64,000 bases of DNA from Molanna angustata (Eukaryota; Arthropoda; Insecta; Trichoptera; Molannidae): contig OY754974.1 in the NCBI GenBank assembly GCA_963576475.1, positions 6,249,274-6,313,273 on the forward strand, written 5' to 3'. Position 1 is the stretch's first letter. Every line of letters starts with the position of its first letter. A program made the translations under genes and the position numbers. Below are positions 20,331 through 34,785 of this stretch, piece by piece. The notes beneath the pieces are model-generated. The model searched no databases, was not told the origin of the DNA, and saw only the letters and a program-made list of their open reading frames with translations.

Positions 20331-23300
20331 AGAAAAAGAAATAAGGATGATAAAAGAGGTAGGAAAAGTAGTGATCAGTCAAGGAAAAGTTGGCACTTTT
20401 ACAAAATAAATAGAATTTCGAAAGATGGAAACGTTTATGACTAGATAAATAAGTCTGGCGCTCGGTTCTCTCGATCCCCAAATAGGGAAATGGTGTGATG
20501 GAATGGTAAATCAAATATTCTACGAATAATTATAGGATTCCTTTTATGCCGAAATAATCACAAAACTAATTTAAAATATCAAAATAATTGTAGTAAATTT
20601 AGATATTGCATAAATATTTATATCAACGATACATCATGCCAAGATGGCGAAATAATGATTTAAGACTGATTCAAATTTAAACGAATTACGAATGTATAAG
20701 ATAAATAATAATGATTTGTAATCTCTTGTTAATGGGATTTGATTAGGAAATGTTCATTAGGAACGCCCCACAAAAAGGGGACAGCCCCCCCATTTCGCGT
20801 ATAATGGATTTATTTAATTATGTTATGTAGATATTCAAATACACATTTTAATACTGTTGTTTTCATAATGTAGCTAGCCGCGGTTAAGACACAAGTGATG
20901 AATTAATCTATTTGAATCAGAGGTTCTCAAAGTAATCAGAAGAGAAAGATTTTTTTTCGTTTATTTAGTTTATTAATAAACTATTCTTAGTGAATCTCCA
21001 TGCTGACAAAAACTAATAATGAGAAAAGTCTTGCTATTTTTATTTAAACACAACAAACATACAGTCATACAAACAAATATTATACATCAAATTCAATGTA
21101 AACAATATACTATCACAAATCTTATTGTTTGCGGAGTTTACATTTTTTTTAAAAGCCGCACAGTGTTAACAATTAGTGTTTAAAATTAATAGGTAGGTAC
21201 TTAAAATTCAGAAGAATAAAATGACAAAAAAAGGGAGAGGAAGGTTGTGGCATTCGCATTCAAACTGAACAAAGAAGGAATCAGCAACCGTAAACCTCCA
21301 AGTGACCTCTCTGAAATAACATTTTTATATTTTATTTTAGTATTTTCAAAAAACAACATTCTTAGAAAAATATTCAAAATGTTGCATGCACTTTGGATGA
21401 ATAAATTATGGATATTATTAGTTCTATAGATAGGCAATCTGAAAGATTAGTAGTTCTAGTATTACAAGAGGGACAGGAAAATTAATGGGAAGACTCCCAA
21501 CAAGAGAATCAGAGTCAACGGCATCATCAATGCAATGGTACGTCTATTTTCTATTGATGTTATTTTATTTTATTTTTAGTCTTGCGAGACTTACAAGACC
21601 ATACTTTGCAATGCCAAGAATGCAAGACAATACGAGTTTTGCAGTTTTGCAAAATGTTATATACCTTTTTATTATTAAGCAAAAAGTTAGCAATTATCTA
21701 CGCACTATTGACATAGTACTAAAAAAATGTTATATGCATATTTCCTTATGATAACTTAATTTAAACATAAAAATACATAAAAAAGTGACTTGCAAAACCA
21801 AGGACAAAACTGGAAATGCAATACTAAGACTGGATCGAGTATGCGAGACCAATATCACATAGCTAAATGAAATACCAAGACCAATACCAGGAGTGCAATG
21901 CTAAGACCATTCCGGTCCTGATCTTATTCTTGCATTTGGTCATCACTAGCAAATACTGAAAAACACAAAAAAAAAATTAAGTTGCTTATTTATTCATGTC
22001 ATTTACCGAAAACAATCATAAGAGTGTGTGAAAATGAAGCAACAAGATCATATTTTAATTTTTTGTAATGTGTCTGCAATAACAGATTGGAGAGATGGAT
22101 AATTTGAAGGAAGTTGGCTTATTGTACCTGCCGTCTTTTATCTTCTCTCTCGTGTCAAGTTCTTATCTCCTTTCGTCAATGTTCAACGATGGTTTAACTA
22201 ATAATTTTTCTGTAAAGTTTTTTGGTAGTTTATATACAAAATGCCATAAACGTGAATGATAAATTTTATAATATATGCACGGCGCGAAGTGAGTGTTGAG
22301 ACTGAAGGTGGCCAGCTCGCGCGCGGATAAGTGGCAAGATTATAGTTGGCACGTTTAAGGTGTGAATGTAGGTAAGAAATGGGTTTTGGTATGTCAGGAA
22401 GACGAGGATTAGTGAAAATGATATGTATCTCTCATCTGCGCCAACAGTGACATATATTTGTTTTTTTTTTACTAATCGAACACACAATTAATAATTTCAA
22501 TTATTTTGCTGTTTTCCATAATAGGCATTAAATTATTTTTTTATGCATAAACTCTGCATTGCTTGAAAAAATGAAAGCAGCTTAAAAAGGGCGACGTATA
22601 TGTATCTAGCAGTGGAGAGATGGCTGATGAAGATAAAGAACCAACACATGCGTGGATTCGTTTTTTGAATTTGTATTCCTTCGTGTTTCAATTTTCGCGT
22701 TTCTTAAGTTGCGCATTTGGCCCGGAAATATGGTTATACTCAAGGTGAATGTTACTCTAAAAATAGAGACGGCAAGAAAACTAAGTTGGGAATCTATGAA
22801 AAATCTATTTGCTGTAAGTAAATATTTAATTATTTGCCAACCCTATAAAGGCAATGCGTGGTCTCCATCTGAAGGAAGATAGGTATAGGTACCAATAGGC
22901 AATATAAGTAAATTGTACCTACCTCATGGAAGATACAGGAAATTTATTAGACTATTCAGAATTACGAATATCTTTCTTGATTCAATTTGCCTAATGTGAG
23001 GTACGTATAAAAATAGAAATAGTAGACAGTGTTTGAGAAGTTGCGTGATGGAAATTATAAAGGTCATTTTTCTCTTTAGCATCAAAATTATCTTGTTTAT
23101 TTAAGGAATTGATTGATAGTTTCGCTAACATACAAAACTAACGTACACCCACCATCATAAATATTCCATTCGTAATCAGCATAAACTAAAACTATTTTCT
23201 TCTATTGTCTTCTCCGCTTATTTCAATCAAACCGGCCACATTAAAGGAAACTGTTTTGTGTAAGATTGAAATTATGTAGATAGGACATGTCAGTTTTGTG

Positions 23301-23740
23301 GAAACATTAATGACATCTTCTTTCTACCTTTCTTGGCCTGTTGTAATTCTGCACCAATTTCCCTCTTCGACATGGATCACCAGCTGTCCTTTAATCTCTT
23401 GGGATGACGTCTTGGAGGACTGGTTACCTGGGGGATATTGTCGCCGGTCACTTTTAGACGACAAAAAATTAGGTAACGTTAGATTAGGTTAGGTCAGCTT
23501 AAGTAAAGTAAGGTTAGATTCTTTTGTGAAAAGCAGCTAATTTAAAAATAAACAAATAAGATGCTGATTTTAGAGCAGATTTGTTCATTTTTACAAGTGA
23601 AAATATAAATAAATAAACAAAAATAATATTTTCTCGGTGCAATGAAATCTCTTTTGCTCCCCATAAACGTAACAAAGTTTTTATGAACAAATTATTAAGG
23701 TTTTATGTACCACAATGACATCATTTAATATATATCCCCA
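20331..23740. other. Long stretch without a recognised gene
   Basis: I saw no gene with identifiable domains. The segment 23330-23465 shares a loose pattern with 53750-53880 ('ctgg(g)ggatattgtc...g-cac-tt'), so both may be remnants of one old repeat. A GC-rich spot lies at 22310-22330. Other open frames are short and unremarkable. Confidence 0.4.
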
Positions 23741-26401
23741 GGATATCATGACATAGTAGGATATGCGCCTGGAAACTCCGACAGTGAAAGTGAAAAGGAT
23801 GACTTTTGGAACAGTGTGACCGAAATAATAAATGAGAAAAAAGATAATGAAAGAGTGATTCTGGCTGGAGATCTAAATGGATGGGTTGGAGTCCGTAGGA
23901 AAGATTATGAATCTGTCCTTGGACCCCACGGTGATAGCAGAGTGAATGACAATGGTAAGAGATTACTGGAAGTGTGCACGGAAGGGAATTTATTTGTGGC
24001 GAATTCAGTATTCAGCCACAAAAGAGTTCACCAGTATACATGGGAAAGGGGGAATGAAAGGTCGATAATAGACTATGTATGTGTTGACGCCGCACTAAGG
24101 AAAGCGACAGTGGACACTAGAGTGTACAGGGGCGCGGAGCTGGAGTCAGATCACTACTTGGTGATATCAAGAATTGTTCTGTTTACTGGCTGGCGCTCTA
24201 AAACCCACCGAAGTGAACCACCGAAGCGAACCAAAGTAGAAAGGCTGCAAGATGAGAGTGTAAGAAAACAATATACGAAAGATACGGAAAGTGAACTTCT
24301 TAGAGCAATACACAGGAGTGAAAATATCGAAGAAGCATGGACGACACTGAAAGAGACCGTATGTAAGACAGCGAAAAAGGTATGTGGTATTGCTAAAAGA
24401 GGTGGAATGAAAGGCGATGCATGGTGGAATGAGAGAGTTAAGATAGTTGTGGGTGAAAAGAAGAAAGCATGGATGGCATTAATAGCCGCGAAAGGATAGA
24501 ATAATGAAGATAGAGCAAAAGAAAATTATAAAGTGTGCAAGAAGGTAGTCAAAGACACAGTAAAAAGGGAAAAAGATGGTATAAAAGAGAAAGAAAGCCT
24601 GAAAATAGCCAACGACTTTCCTGGAAACATGAAAATGTTCTGGAAAGGCGTAGCGAAAAGAAAAAATGGAACTGTGAAAGCTTCGAAAGGAATAAATGAT
24701 AAAGATGGAAAAATAATTATGGACGAAGACGGCGTGAAAGAACGATGGAAGGAATATTTCAAGGAACTGTATGATAGCGGAGTAAGTGGGGACGTGAGTC
24801 AAAGAACATGGCAAGTAAGCGAAAGTGATAAGGATGAAATAACGCAAGAAGAAGTGTTTGAAGCAGTAAAACACGCAAAAGCGGGGAAAGCTGCCGGATA
24901 TGACAGTGTATCAGCTGAACTTATAAAATATGGCGGCGAACAGACGTTGGAGTGGTGTCTCTCTCTTTTCAACAAATGTTGGGAAGAAGGACACACTCCC
25001 TCAGACTGGAGAAATGCAGTCGTGGTACCTTTGTATAAAGGTAAAGGATCGAAGCTCGACTGCAAAAACTATAGAGCCATAAGTTTATTAAGCGCAGTTG
25101 GTAAGATGTATGCAAGGATCCTGGATCAAAGAGTGCGAAAGATTACAGAAAGCAAGATATGGGATGTCCAAGGTGCGTTTGTGGGCGGCAGAGGATGTAT
25201 AGACCAAATTTTTTCTCTGCGCACGGTCACAGAAAAGGTTCTGGATAAAAATCAGAAAATTTTCTGTGCCTTCATAGACCTAGAAAAGGCGTATGATAAA
25301 GTTGTTAGAGAAAAATTATGGGATATACTAGCAGTGTATGGAGTGAAGAGCAAACTAATACGCGCAATCGCGTCATTATATGAGAACAGCGAAGCATGTG
25401 TTCGTGTCAACGACACAGTGACAACGTGGTTCTCTATAAATAATGGCGTTAGACAAGGGTGCGTGCTATCTCCATGGCTCTTTAACTTGTACATTGATTT
25501 CTGCATAAGAGCCCTTAAGGATGAAAGCAAGGGTCTGAAATTGAGTACCGTAATGGTGCGAGATTTGATGTATGCAGACGATAAAGTTCTATTAGCAGAA
25601 AGTATGGAAGAGTTACAGTATCTTGTAAGTATGGTTTATGAAGGATGTATAGAGAACGGACTTAGGATGAATGCCAGCAAATCAAAGACAATGGTCTTTG
25701 AAAAGAGTGAAAGCAGAACAGCGTGTAAAATAAGAGTAGAGAACGAATGGCTCGAGCAAGTCGATGAATATGTATACTTGGGAAGCATATTTCAACGGAA
25801 CGGACGACTCGATAAAGAGATCGAAAGAAGAGTTATGGCAGGAAACAGAGTGAATGGAGCACTAAGACCAATTATGAATGATCGCAACATATCAAAGGAT
25901 GCCAAAGTTGCCATTCATAACGCCATCGTAGTGCCAACCTTGACGTATGCAAGTGAAACCTGGACTTGGCAGAAGACGCATGAAAGTAGAATAAATGCAG
26001 TTGAAATGAGATCGTTAAGAAGGATTTGTAATAGAACGATGTATGACCGGGTAAGAAATGAGGACATAAGGAAAGAATGTAAGATGAAGAAAGATGTCAT
26101 TACTAGAATGAAAGTGAACACATTGAGATGGTTTGGTCACATGGGGAGAATGAATGAGGAGCGCCTGACGAAGAAAATATACAGAGCGGAAAGGAATGGA
26201 ATGAGAGGTCGGGGACGCCCAAGAAAGGGGTGGCACGACCATGTGAACGAAATTTTGAAAGACGGAAATGTTAGAAGTGTGAGCAATAGACGGACATGTA
26301 TGAGACGATGCATGAATGTGGACGAGGCGAGAGATGCTTGCCAGGATAGAAAGATGTGGCGTTCGGTTCTCTCTGCCTACCCCGCAAGGGACATGGCGTG
26401 A
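23741..26401 (+). pseudogene. RTE non-LTR retrotransposon, endonuclease-RT ORF with one in-frame stop
   Basis: One continuous frame of about 887 codons, broken once by TAG at 24497-24499; both sides stay in frame. It begins inside the apurinic-type endonuclease (YAPGNSDSESEKDDFW, then ILAGDLNGWVG and LESDHYLV), so the endonuclease N-terminus is truncated. The RT follows: VVVPLYKGKGSKLDCKNYRA, CAFIDLEKAYDKV (motif A), NNGVRQGCVLSPWLFNLY (motif B) and LMYADDKVLLAES (motif C, YADD intact). The C-terminal block includes LRWFGHMGRMNEERL and RGRPRKGWHDHVNEI. It closely resembles RTE proteins described from Lepidoptera. All catalytic RT residues that I can check are present. The upstream edge at about 23740 is the 5' truncation point. 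Dead 5'-truncated fragments of the family lie at 4305, 18882, 27667, 33137 and 56462. Confidence 0.9.
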
Positions 26402-26424
26402 TGGTATGTATGTATGTATGTATA
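26402..26424 (+). repeat. RTE 3' microsatellite tail
   Basis: A short (gtat)n run directly after the RTE stop codon marks the element's 3' end. RTE-clade elements typically finish in such short tandem repeats instead of poly(A). Confidence 0.75.
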
Positions 26425-26805
26425 TCATGACTGAAGCATTAAGCCTTATAGGTATGTCAGTACTCATGTTCTACCATGCCATCGCATCGTGTGGATGTGC
26501 AACTCCTAGTAATTAAAACCAAAATTATATACCCCAAAACCCTTTTGTGAATGTACGTACCATCCTATCTGGTCTTTTGATACTATCCAAAATTTATCAT
26601 ATGGCCAGAGGCCAAAGGGTTCAAACGATCTACTTTGATATTAATATTTTTGTGATTCAAAACATATTTAGTACCGTCGCCATTATTTTTGTGAAATACA
26701 ACTTCATCTATTGAATACAACAAAGACTTTCGCCTGATGAAATGATGATGTGTACCTACATATGTATGTAGGTACTAATATTACAATGTAATGTTTTTTA
26801 CTAGT
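26425..26805. other. Intergenic, no feature recognised
   Basis: Between the RTE tail and repeat Y. Nothing recognisable. Confidence 0.35.
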
Positions 26806-27640
26806 AAATCAATTTCCCAATGGGTATCATGAGTTTAGTCGTGATGTTTTTGTGTGTACGCCGTGACCTCTGTACAGACCAAACAAAAAAAAAACAATGA
26901 ACTTCATATTTATACCATGTGCGAAGTATATTAACTTAGAGCTGATTTGTTTTCCACAGACAACAGTTCATATTTACACTCCACTACTATAGAATAGTGG
27001 AAAATCATGATTTCACAATTTTTAAGAGTATTTTTTTACATCAATTCTTAATGGGTACCATGTAGGGAGTGCATACTTTGAGTTTCGTTGTTTCAGAGGA
27101 CACAAATATGAAAATTTGTGTCCTCTGTATAGATCAAACTAAAGAGCCGATGAAAAATAAACTTAGAGCTGATTAGTTTTACATAGACAATGGTTCATTT
27201 TTTCTCAATGTTTCTCTATGATTTCATCTGTTAAAACTGAAAAAAATACTCTCACGACCTGGAAATATAAGATATTTTAATTTTGTTTAAACTATCAATA
27301 CCAATAATCTTCAAAAACTGCATTCAAAGTTGGTTAACGTTAAAAGAAAAACAAAGAACCGTTTGAAAAATTATGTTCATTATAATAGATTTTTGTATGA
27401 AAAATATATATAAAAAGAGATTTTTTTTATGTTTTCGATACAATAGAAACACACTCTTCAAAAGTGCATTCAGGGATGGTTAACTTTGAAAGAAAAAAAT
27501 AGTGTTAAATTGCATATTAACATATAAGAATTTTTTTATAACCGCAGTAAAATAGCATCTGTTTGGGAAAATTGAGTTATCATCTTCATAGACTTGATAT
27601 TGTATGTGTTTCTATAGAAAACTTATTTTTTTTTACTCTC
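26806..27640. repeat. Dispersed repeat family Y, copy 1
   Basis: Shares ordered blocks with 62885-64000: 'caatgggtatcatg', 'gtgtcctct', 'gagctgattagtttt', 'gacaa(t/c)ggttcattttttc', 'ctctcacgacctgga' and 'cattcaaagttggt'. The opening block is repeated at about 26810, 27040 and 27800. No ORF. Confidence 0.65.
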
Positions 27641-27666
27641 CACAACTAAGAATGTAATAGTATTCA

Positions 27667-27800
27667 TCTACATACTATCATACCATTTTCCTCATGGGGT
27701 AGGTAGAAAGAACCAAACACCGCATTCTTCTATCTTGACACATATCCATCATCTCATCAACATTTATGCATTGTCTCATACATGATCGTCTATTGTCAAG
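27667..27800 (-). pseudogene. RTE 3' end fragment
   Basis: The plus strand is the complement of the RTE C-terminal end: 'accattttcctcatggggta', then words matching 'catgaatgtggacgaggc' and 'agacggacatgtatgag' in reverse. About 130 bp, decayed. Confidence 0.6.
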
Positions 27801-29289
27801 GCATTTTTTCACATCAATTTCTCAACAGGTATTATTTTTTAAAATACCTATTAAATAAATAAATGTGTAGAGAGTGCATGCCATGAGTTTTTCTGTATAT
27901 GATATATAATGGAATATTTTGTCCTCAGAGAATTCAACATTTGTTTAGAAATCTATTAGAAATGTACTTTAGAAAAATGCGTTTAGGGATTGTCAACCTA
28001 TCAAGAAGGAAAAATGTACACATACTATGTAGTTGAGAGTTTGGTATTGGCCACAACCCACTCGTTTATTTTTATTTATGAAAGTATTAATCTGACAAGT
28101 ACAAGAATAAGCAGTCCATTTTTTCTTTTCATGTTTTCTCCTAATTTTCTAAAAAAGTGTCGCAGTTTTAAAAGTGCTGCTTATAAAATACTAGTAGACA
28201 AGTAGGTATATAAATGTAGTTGATTGTCACTTATTTATGGTTTTTCATTAAGTATATAAGAAATGTATTGAGTCTTTATGGTGAGATATTCCAAACACGA
28301 CGTTATACAAATTGTCTGACGATAATAATGATATAATAATAACTTCTTCGATTCATTTTATAAATAAAGGATGCTTAAATTTGAAGGTTCCATTGTTAGG
28401 GAGACAATGGAATAATCAGCAGTGAATTTGATGGCAGGAAACGCAGATTGATGTTAACTTTTCCACCCTTGGGCTAAAGGTTTTCATATCCCCAACTTTG
28501 TTTAAAACAGTTTATTACTCATTATTCAAATAGCGCCATTATGCACGGAGTTCATGTTTGCATTATTTAAATAATATTGCATTACAAGTTTGCACAAATA
28601 TGAGCATTGTGGCAGAGCACTTCAGACGAAAACTCAAAGATCCCGGAATGTTTAGATGAAACTCTTGCACACCAAATCACTATGCGAAAAACACCGATAG
28701 TTCAGTTTGTAAGTTCTGCGAAAACTCCCGCATATCTTTATCCAATTATGGGAATTCAAATGAGTGTGATAACTTACTTGGAGATCATTCAATTTGGTTC
28801 TGAGAAATTGAGTTATAGAGGATATGCAAAATCTTGCGAATGAATGTTTAGTTTCTATAAAACTTCCATTTCTTCGCAAAAGTTCGTAACAGTATCTTAC
28901 GTTTTAAAAAAATAATCAATTAATTATTGAAGAGACTTTTCATGTCACGTGGTTAATTGTTGTTTAATTATTAAAGATTATTTTTTAAAAGAACGTATCT
29001 TAAGAATTGATCAAGCTGTTTTTTTTGGGTGTCTTGTGACTGTGACCAAACAATGTAGTTTTTAATTATTTCATCTGCTCTATAAATGCCTTTAGAAATT
29101 GCAGATAAAGTTGCACTTATTACACTTGCATTTGATTCTTAGGTACCTACCTATCCTTATTATCTTTCAGAAATCCATATCTTCTTTCTTCTTCTACTTG
29201 TGTTAGGACAAAACGTCGTGATGTTTACGGAACAGATGTGGAACTGGAGCCGTAAATATCACGGCTATTACATAATAAACTCAAGACAC
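27801..29289. other. Intergenic, no gene recognised
   Basis: About 27800-27920 continues weak similarity to repeat Y. I recognise nothing in 28000-29290. Confidence 0.35.
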
Positions 29290-29680
29290 GGTGTTTAATA
29301 CAGTAAAAATAATTTATAAATCATCGTTTAGTGATACAAGATCCCTCCAAGAAATTTGTAGCTTATTTGTTAGCTCTACGAAACAAGGCAGTCTTAATAA
29401 GTCTACCAAAGGTGTCAATGCTCTGTGCTCCACGTATGTCAAGGGGCAATTTAAGAAGAGATATTATGTGACATATTTTGTCTGCTCCAAAACCTCGCAG
29501 CTGCGTAGAAAACTATTTGTAATCTATCAAGCTGATATTTGGGCAAACCCGCATAAATAGCATTACTGTAATCCAGGCTTAACACAACACATGCATTAAT
29601 AAGTGTTTTAGTTACGTTCTTGGTTAAGATCCGGCTGATAGTTTTCCAATGCCTTAATTGAAAGAAACAAGAGCCAACAG
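29290..29680 (-). pseudogene. CR1/L2-like LINE C-terminal fragment
   Basis: The minus-strand translation reads TLINACVVLSLDYSNAIYAG, then LPKYQLDRLQIVFYAAARFW. This matches the 'LDYCNSLLYGLP---L-RLQ-VQNAAAR' block downstream of the RT domain in CR1-like LINEs. After a frameshift, a degraded DIRGAQSIDTFGRLIKTALF resembles the usual C-terminal end. The RT core is absent. Confidence 0.65.
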
Positions 29681-30295
29681 TTTTTGAGATTTGTGAGTAA
29701 TCCCAATATACTTACATATATAAGAGTAGGTACAAAGAGTAATTTGTTTACTTCAGAACTTGTCTTAACACAATGAGAGTACAAAACAACAATGAAATAG
29801 GCAAGAGTTTAGTGCTCAAATTCGCTCTTAGATCCCAACCCAAAATGATTATACCTCGAGCGATACAGTGTGTGGGTAACCTTTTAACAATAGTATGAAG
29901 TGTTGTTATTTGATTGCATTTTCTTGATTCCATCGCTTTTATTAAATCTCAGTAAGCTTTCTGCTCGATATCAGAGGAAATATGTTTTCCTTGCTATTGA
30001 TTCAAAGGTTGCTTTTCTTGTTTGTTGAAGGGTGGTTGGTGCTAGTGGGGGTTGTAATCGGATAGATTTCACATTGTCGGTAGTAGATATACCTACAAGC
30101 ATATATATTGCATCCAACCAACCCTCTCCCTCTGTTCAAACATGGAAGGGAACGCCTTGGGCCAAACTAGATTAAGGTTCACTGGATAAATTAAAAGTGG
30201 AAATTTGTTTGTATCTCGATTTAGATGATATTATATTATACTTATTTACCTTCGGATTGTCATGGGATTTTTCCACACAGACAATTGGATTTTTT
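29681..30295. other. Intergenic, no feature recognised
   Basis: No coding or repeat signal that I can name. Confidence 0.35.
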
Positions 30296-30406
30296 TTAAA
30301 TAATATCCATGTCCTTGAAACAAGTAACGCTTGTACTAGGTGAACGAAATCGGTCATGGCAGGATTCGAACTCGTGACCACTAGATTACTAGCCCTGTGC
30401 GCCAAG
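30296..30406 (-). mobile_element. tRNA-derived SINE (family S1), truncated
   Basis: The minus strand contains 'gggctagtaatctagtggtc', then 'acgagttcgaatcctgcc' (B box) and 'gatttcgttcacct', the same order as the copies at 55063 and 55493. The A box half is degraded. The body ends in 'acttgtttcaaggacatg'. Confidence 0.7.
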
Positions 30407-31389
30407 GAAAATTAACTTAGTTTTTTTTATTTATTTATTTTCAATCACACCATATTTTACAATGATGCCAAAAATTAGATTACTGCTGCCCAACAAAAAA
30501 AAAAGTTTACAATTTTACAGAGACATAATACTTAGCAACTGGATGATGATAGTTTCTGCTCTACGTTAGGTAGGTACACAATTAAAATACTTTGTGCTAA
30601 TAAGTAATTTACCACTAGGTACTTCAATAAACATCAAATAAAAAAAGTAGCTCACATAAAAATAAGATCAATAAGGTCAAAATGACCTTGATAATACCTG
30701 CCAACAAATTTATTCGCGGCGCAATATGACATTTCAAAACCATTGAGAAGAGGTTGGAGCATTGTCAGGAGCATTGGTTTATATCAAAGAACATCGCAAA
30801 CATTGAATTTATATTATTTGATTTTATTTTTAAATCAAATTATATGTTAATACATATTTTTTGAAGTGTCCATAACGTTTTGGTTTCAAAATTTGTTTAA
30901 TGGTGTTCAATGCCTTGAATAACCCAAAAATACATTCAAGAATTGTGTCAGGAAAAGGGCTTTCTAGGAGGCATCTCATTCTCATATCTTCTGGATCACT
31001 GAGCAACAACTTCCTGAAGGAGTTGGACAGAGTCAACAAATCGGCTTACTGTGACCGATGCTTGGTGTGAGCGGTCCAATTAAATGAAATGCACAACCTC
31101 CAGACGGTCATAATACTCAAAGCAAGAGCACTTTCAATAAAGGACTGAAAACAGTAGATTCGTAGAGCTGCACAAAAATTATCAGCGATTTATCAGCGCC
31201 CTTGGAATGATCTTGAAATTAAGGAAAAGACGGGTGGGAAGGCCAAAGATTCGCTAGCGTCTCTCCGACTCTGCATGGAGTCACAGCCGACTACAGGGTG
31301 CTCTGTGTCAACTGGAGGACTGCTACTGTAGATAGGAGGCATCTATGTAAGAGCCGCTATGAGTTGTGACACTTTAGAGTAAAGAAAAA
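30407..31389. other. Intergenic, no gene recognised
   Basis: 30420-30440 is T-rich and could be the tail of a minus-strand LINE. A minus frame at 30830-31039 has no domain I recognise. 31200-31370 is GC-richer and unidentified. Confidence 0.3.
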
Positions 31390-31400
31390 GAGTAAATGTA

Positions 31401-32034
31401 TTTTTTAACAGATTTTTAATTATCTCAATAGAGACGAATATTTATTGTAGGAGAACCGGGAAATCAAGGCACCTACAGGGCTTACGACCTGTCATCGGCT
31501 GGTTTACGTGATCACTTTATGCGCTTGCGCAACGTTCACCGATTATGCCTTTTTAATGAGATCCCTATCAATTCAATTTTGAAAGTTCTATATATTGAAA
31601 TACTGAAATTCTTTTCGCTTGAAAATAAGGAATTTTTACTACAGCCATCTATGGGTGAAATTATCAACAACAATCTTATTATTTTTTTATTTATTTTGTT
31701 GTAACGCCATCTATTGAGAGAATTGGTTTTTTGTAAATAATGAAAGCTACAATTCTTATATCTGAGGTGACAATGCATTTTTCGCATAGAAGTCACCCCT
31801 GAATTGCACCAGACTTATAAGGTCATTTTCGTCTTATTTACCCTCTTGTACCAATGTGTAAGTAATCGAATATTTTCATTATTGCATATGCGCAAACATT
31901 TTCCCGGTTCTCCTACAATAAATATTCCAACTTCGTCTCTATTGAGATAATTAAAAATCTGTTAAAAAATACCTTTGACTCCCGACAGGGAAAAAAATCC
32001 AATGTTTGCGCATATGCAATAATAAAAATATTCG
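31401..32034 (-). mobile_element. Element W, long copy (~634 bp) with 10-11-bp target duplication
   Basis: Flanked by (g)agtaaatgta at 31390-31400 and 32034-32044. It has the same ends as the 15691 copy: plus-strand start TTTTTTAACAGATT and end AATATTCG. The outer inverted arms extend past 'gaagttggaatat' (partly deleted on the left) to 'ttattgtaggagaaccggga'. A second inverted pair, 'ttgcatatgcgcaaacattt' at about 31882 and its complement at about 32003, nests around the right arm. The interior (31550-31870) has no recognisable protein. Confidence 0.65.
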
Positions 32035-32117
32035 AGTAAATGTATATTTATAAAACTGAAAATCTTTGTGAATTTCGTTGGTCAGTTAAAATAAATGTTT
32101 CCTCCTGTCTTTCCTAG

Positions 32118-32350
32118 TACCGCCTTTGATTTAATCAGCTGTCTTATTTAAGTGATTTTTTATTTACTACAAAATTAATTATGTATTATTTGTAATTTTA
32201 TGTAATAAATATAATTATCCTATTGCATGGCATAAATATAATTGTCCTATTGCAATAATGCATGGAGTTTTCACTTGTCCACTAATAAATCAATGCAAGA
32301 ATGTCTGTTTTATAAATTGTGTAGATTAAATAACTCTCTTTCAACAAAAA
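32118..32350. repeat. Dispersed repeat family Z, copy 2
   Basis: Counterpart of 20045-20330, sharing 'ctttgatttaatcagctgtc', 'tgcatggagttttcact' and 'tgtccactaataaa'. No ORF. Confidence 0.6.
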
Positions 32351-32950
32351 AATTCCCACAAATTGAATCATATGTTAACAGTAAATGTGAATAATATATA
32401 CAGAAGTTGATAATGTAGGTCACCCGTATTTTCCAAACTTGTCCTTAGTAAACTATGTAGTTACGTATGTATTTTCAATATTGTCATATTTCTTCAACCT
32501 TCATTTCAATATAGCTATCCGCTTATTCGCTTTTCTGTTGAAGATATATTTTATGCAGATAAGAAGATGTGCCTTGTATACAAATTTCTCTATTTTCATC
32601 ACATCATGTCTATAAAAGATGGTTCATATTCTAATATTCAACAACCTGCTCTAAATATGTGACACGTGTATAATACCACATAGGTATAAGAATGTGCAGT
32701 GAGGTATTTTGTACCTACTATAAATTTTGACAAATTGATCATAAACGCAAAAAAGTATTTTTTTTTTATTTGCAACGAATATAATATAAAGCATAAACGA
32801 ATCATGGTAAAGCAGGGCACATACGTGTATCCACACACACCAGTTTCGTTTCACTCAAAAGGCACTACATTCAGAATGTGTAGTGAACTTCATTGCTGTA
32901 CTATTATTATTATTTATTGCTTCTCGGGCAACTAACAGGTACTATGTCAA
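32351..32950. other. Intergenic, no feature recognised
   Basis: AT-rich with only short open frames on both strands. Confidence 0.35.
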
Positions 32951-32954
32951 ATAT

Positions 32955-33125
32955 TAATTTAACACGCACCCAATAACAAGTTGCCACATTCTGGAGACTT
33001 GCGATATTAATCCTCTCACAGATCCAACTGAAAACACAATTAAAAACTGTGTCTCCACCGGGAATCGAACCCGGGACCCTTGGATCAGCAGTCAGATACC
33101 CAACTAACTGAACCACGAATGCCAA
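32955..33125 (-). mobile_element. tRNA-derived SINE (family S2), best-preserved copy
   Basis: The minus strand starts with a tRNA-like head, 'ggcattcgtggttcagttag', and has a good B box, 'gggttcgattcccgg'. The body runs through 'tctccagaatgtggcaactt' to 'gggtgcgtgttaaattaata'. Decayed copies lie at 5998 and 6325. Confidence 0.7.
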
Positions 33126-33136
33126 CTATGTACATT

Positions 33137-33478
33137 GTACAAATGTACATACCATCATGCTATGTCAGGTAAGCAGCGAGAACCGAGGGCCATACTCGTA
33201 TATTTTTTGCACACATTCTTGGCTTCCTTTACATCCATGCATCGTCTCATACTTGCTCGTCGATGGTTCAAGCTTATTATGTTTCCTTCTACCAAAATAT
33301 CATTCACATGGTCATGCCATCCCTTTCTGGGGCGGCCCCTGCTATTCACTCCATATCTTACATCCATGTATATTTTTTTGTTTAGTCGTTCATCATTCAT
33401 TCTTTCAATATGCCCAAAACACCTTAAGGCATTCACTTTCATTTTACTAATTATATCCCTCTTCATCGTGCATAGGCT
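33137..33478 (-). pseudogene. RTE C-terminal fragment
   Basis: The minus strand is open for 103 codons: MKVNALRCFGHIERMNDERL, then KKIYMDVRYGVNSRGRPRKG, WHDHVNDILVEGN and RRASMRRCMDVKEAKNVC. It aligns without frameshift to the RTE C-terminus at 26100-26390. It ends in the RTE-like tail region (about 33137-33155), with only 'tgtacatac' left of the microsatellite. Better preserved than the 4305 fragment. Confidence 0.8.

Positions 33479-34778
<1,300 letters not shown>

Positions 34779-34785
<7 letters not shown>

Noticed and set aside
20331..23740. Host exons in the long unannotated stretch
   Set aside because: Several frames of 60-88 codons exist, but none shows a domain, codon regularity or paired splice signals that I could defend.
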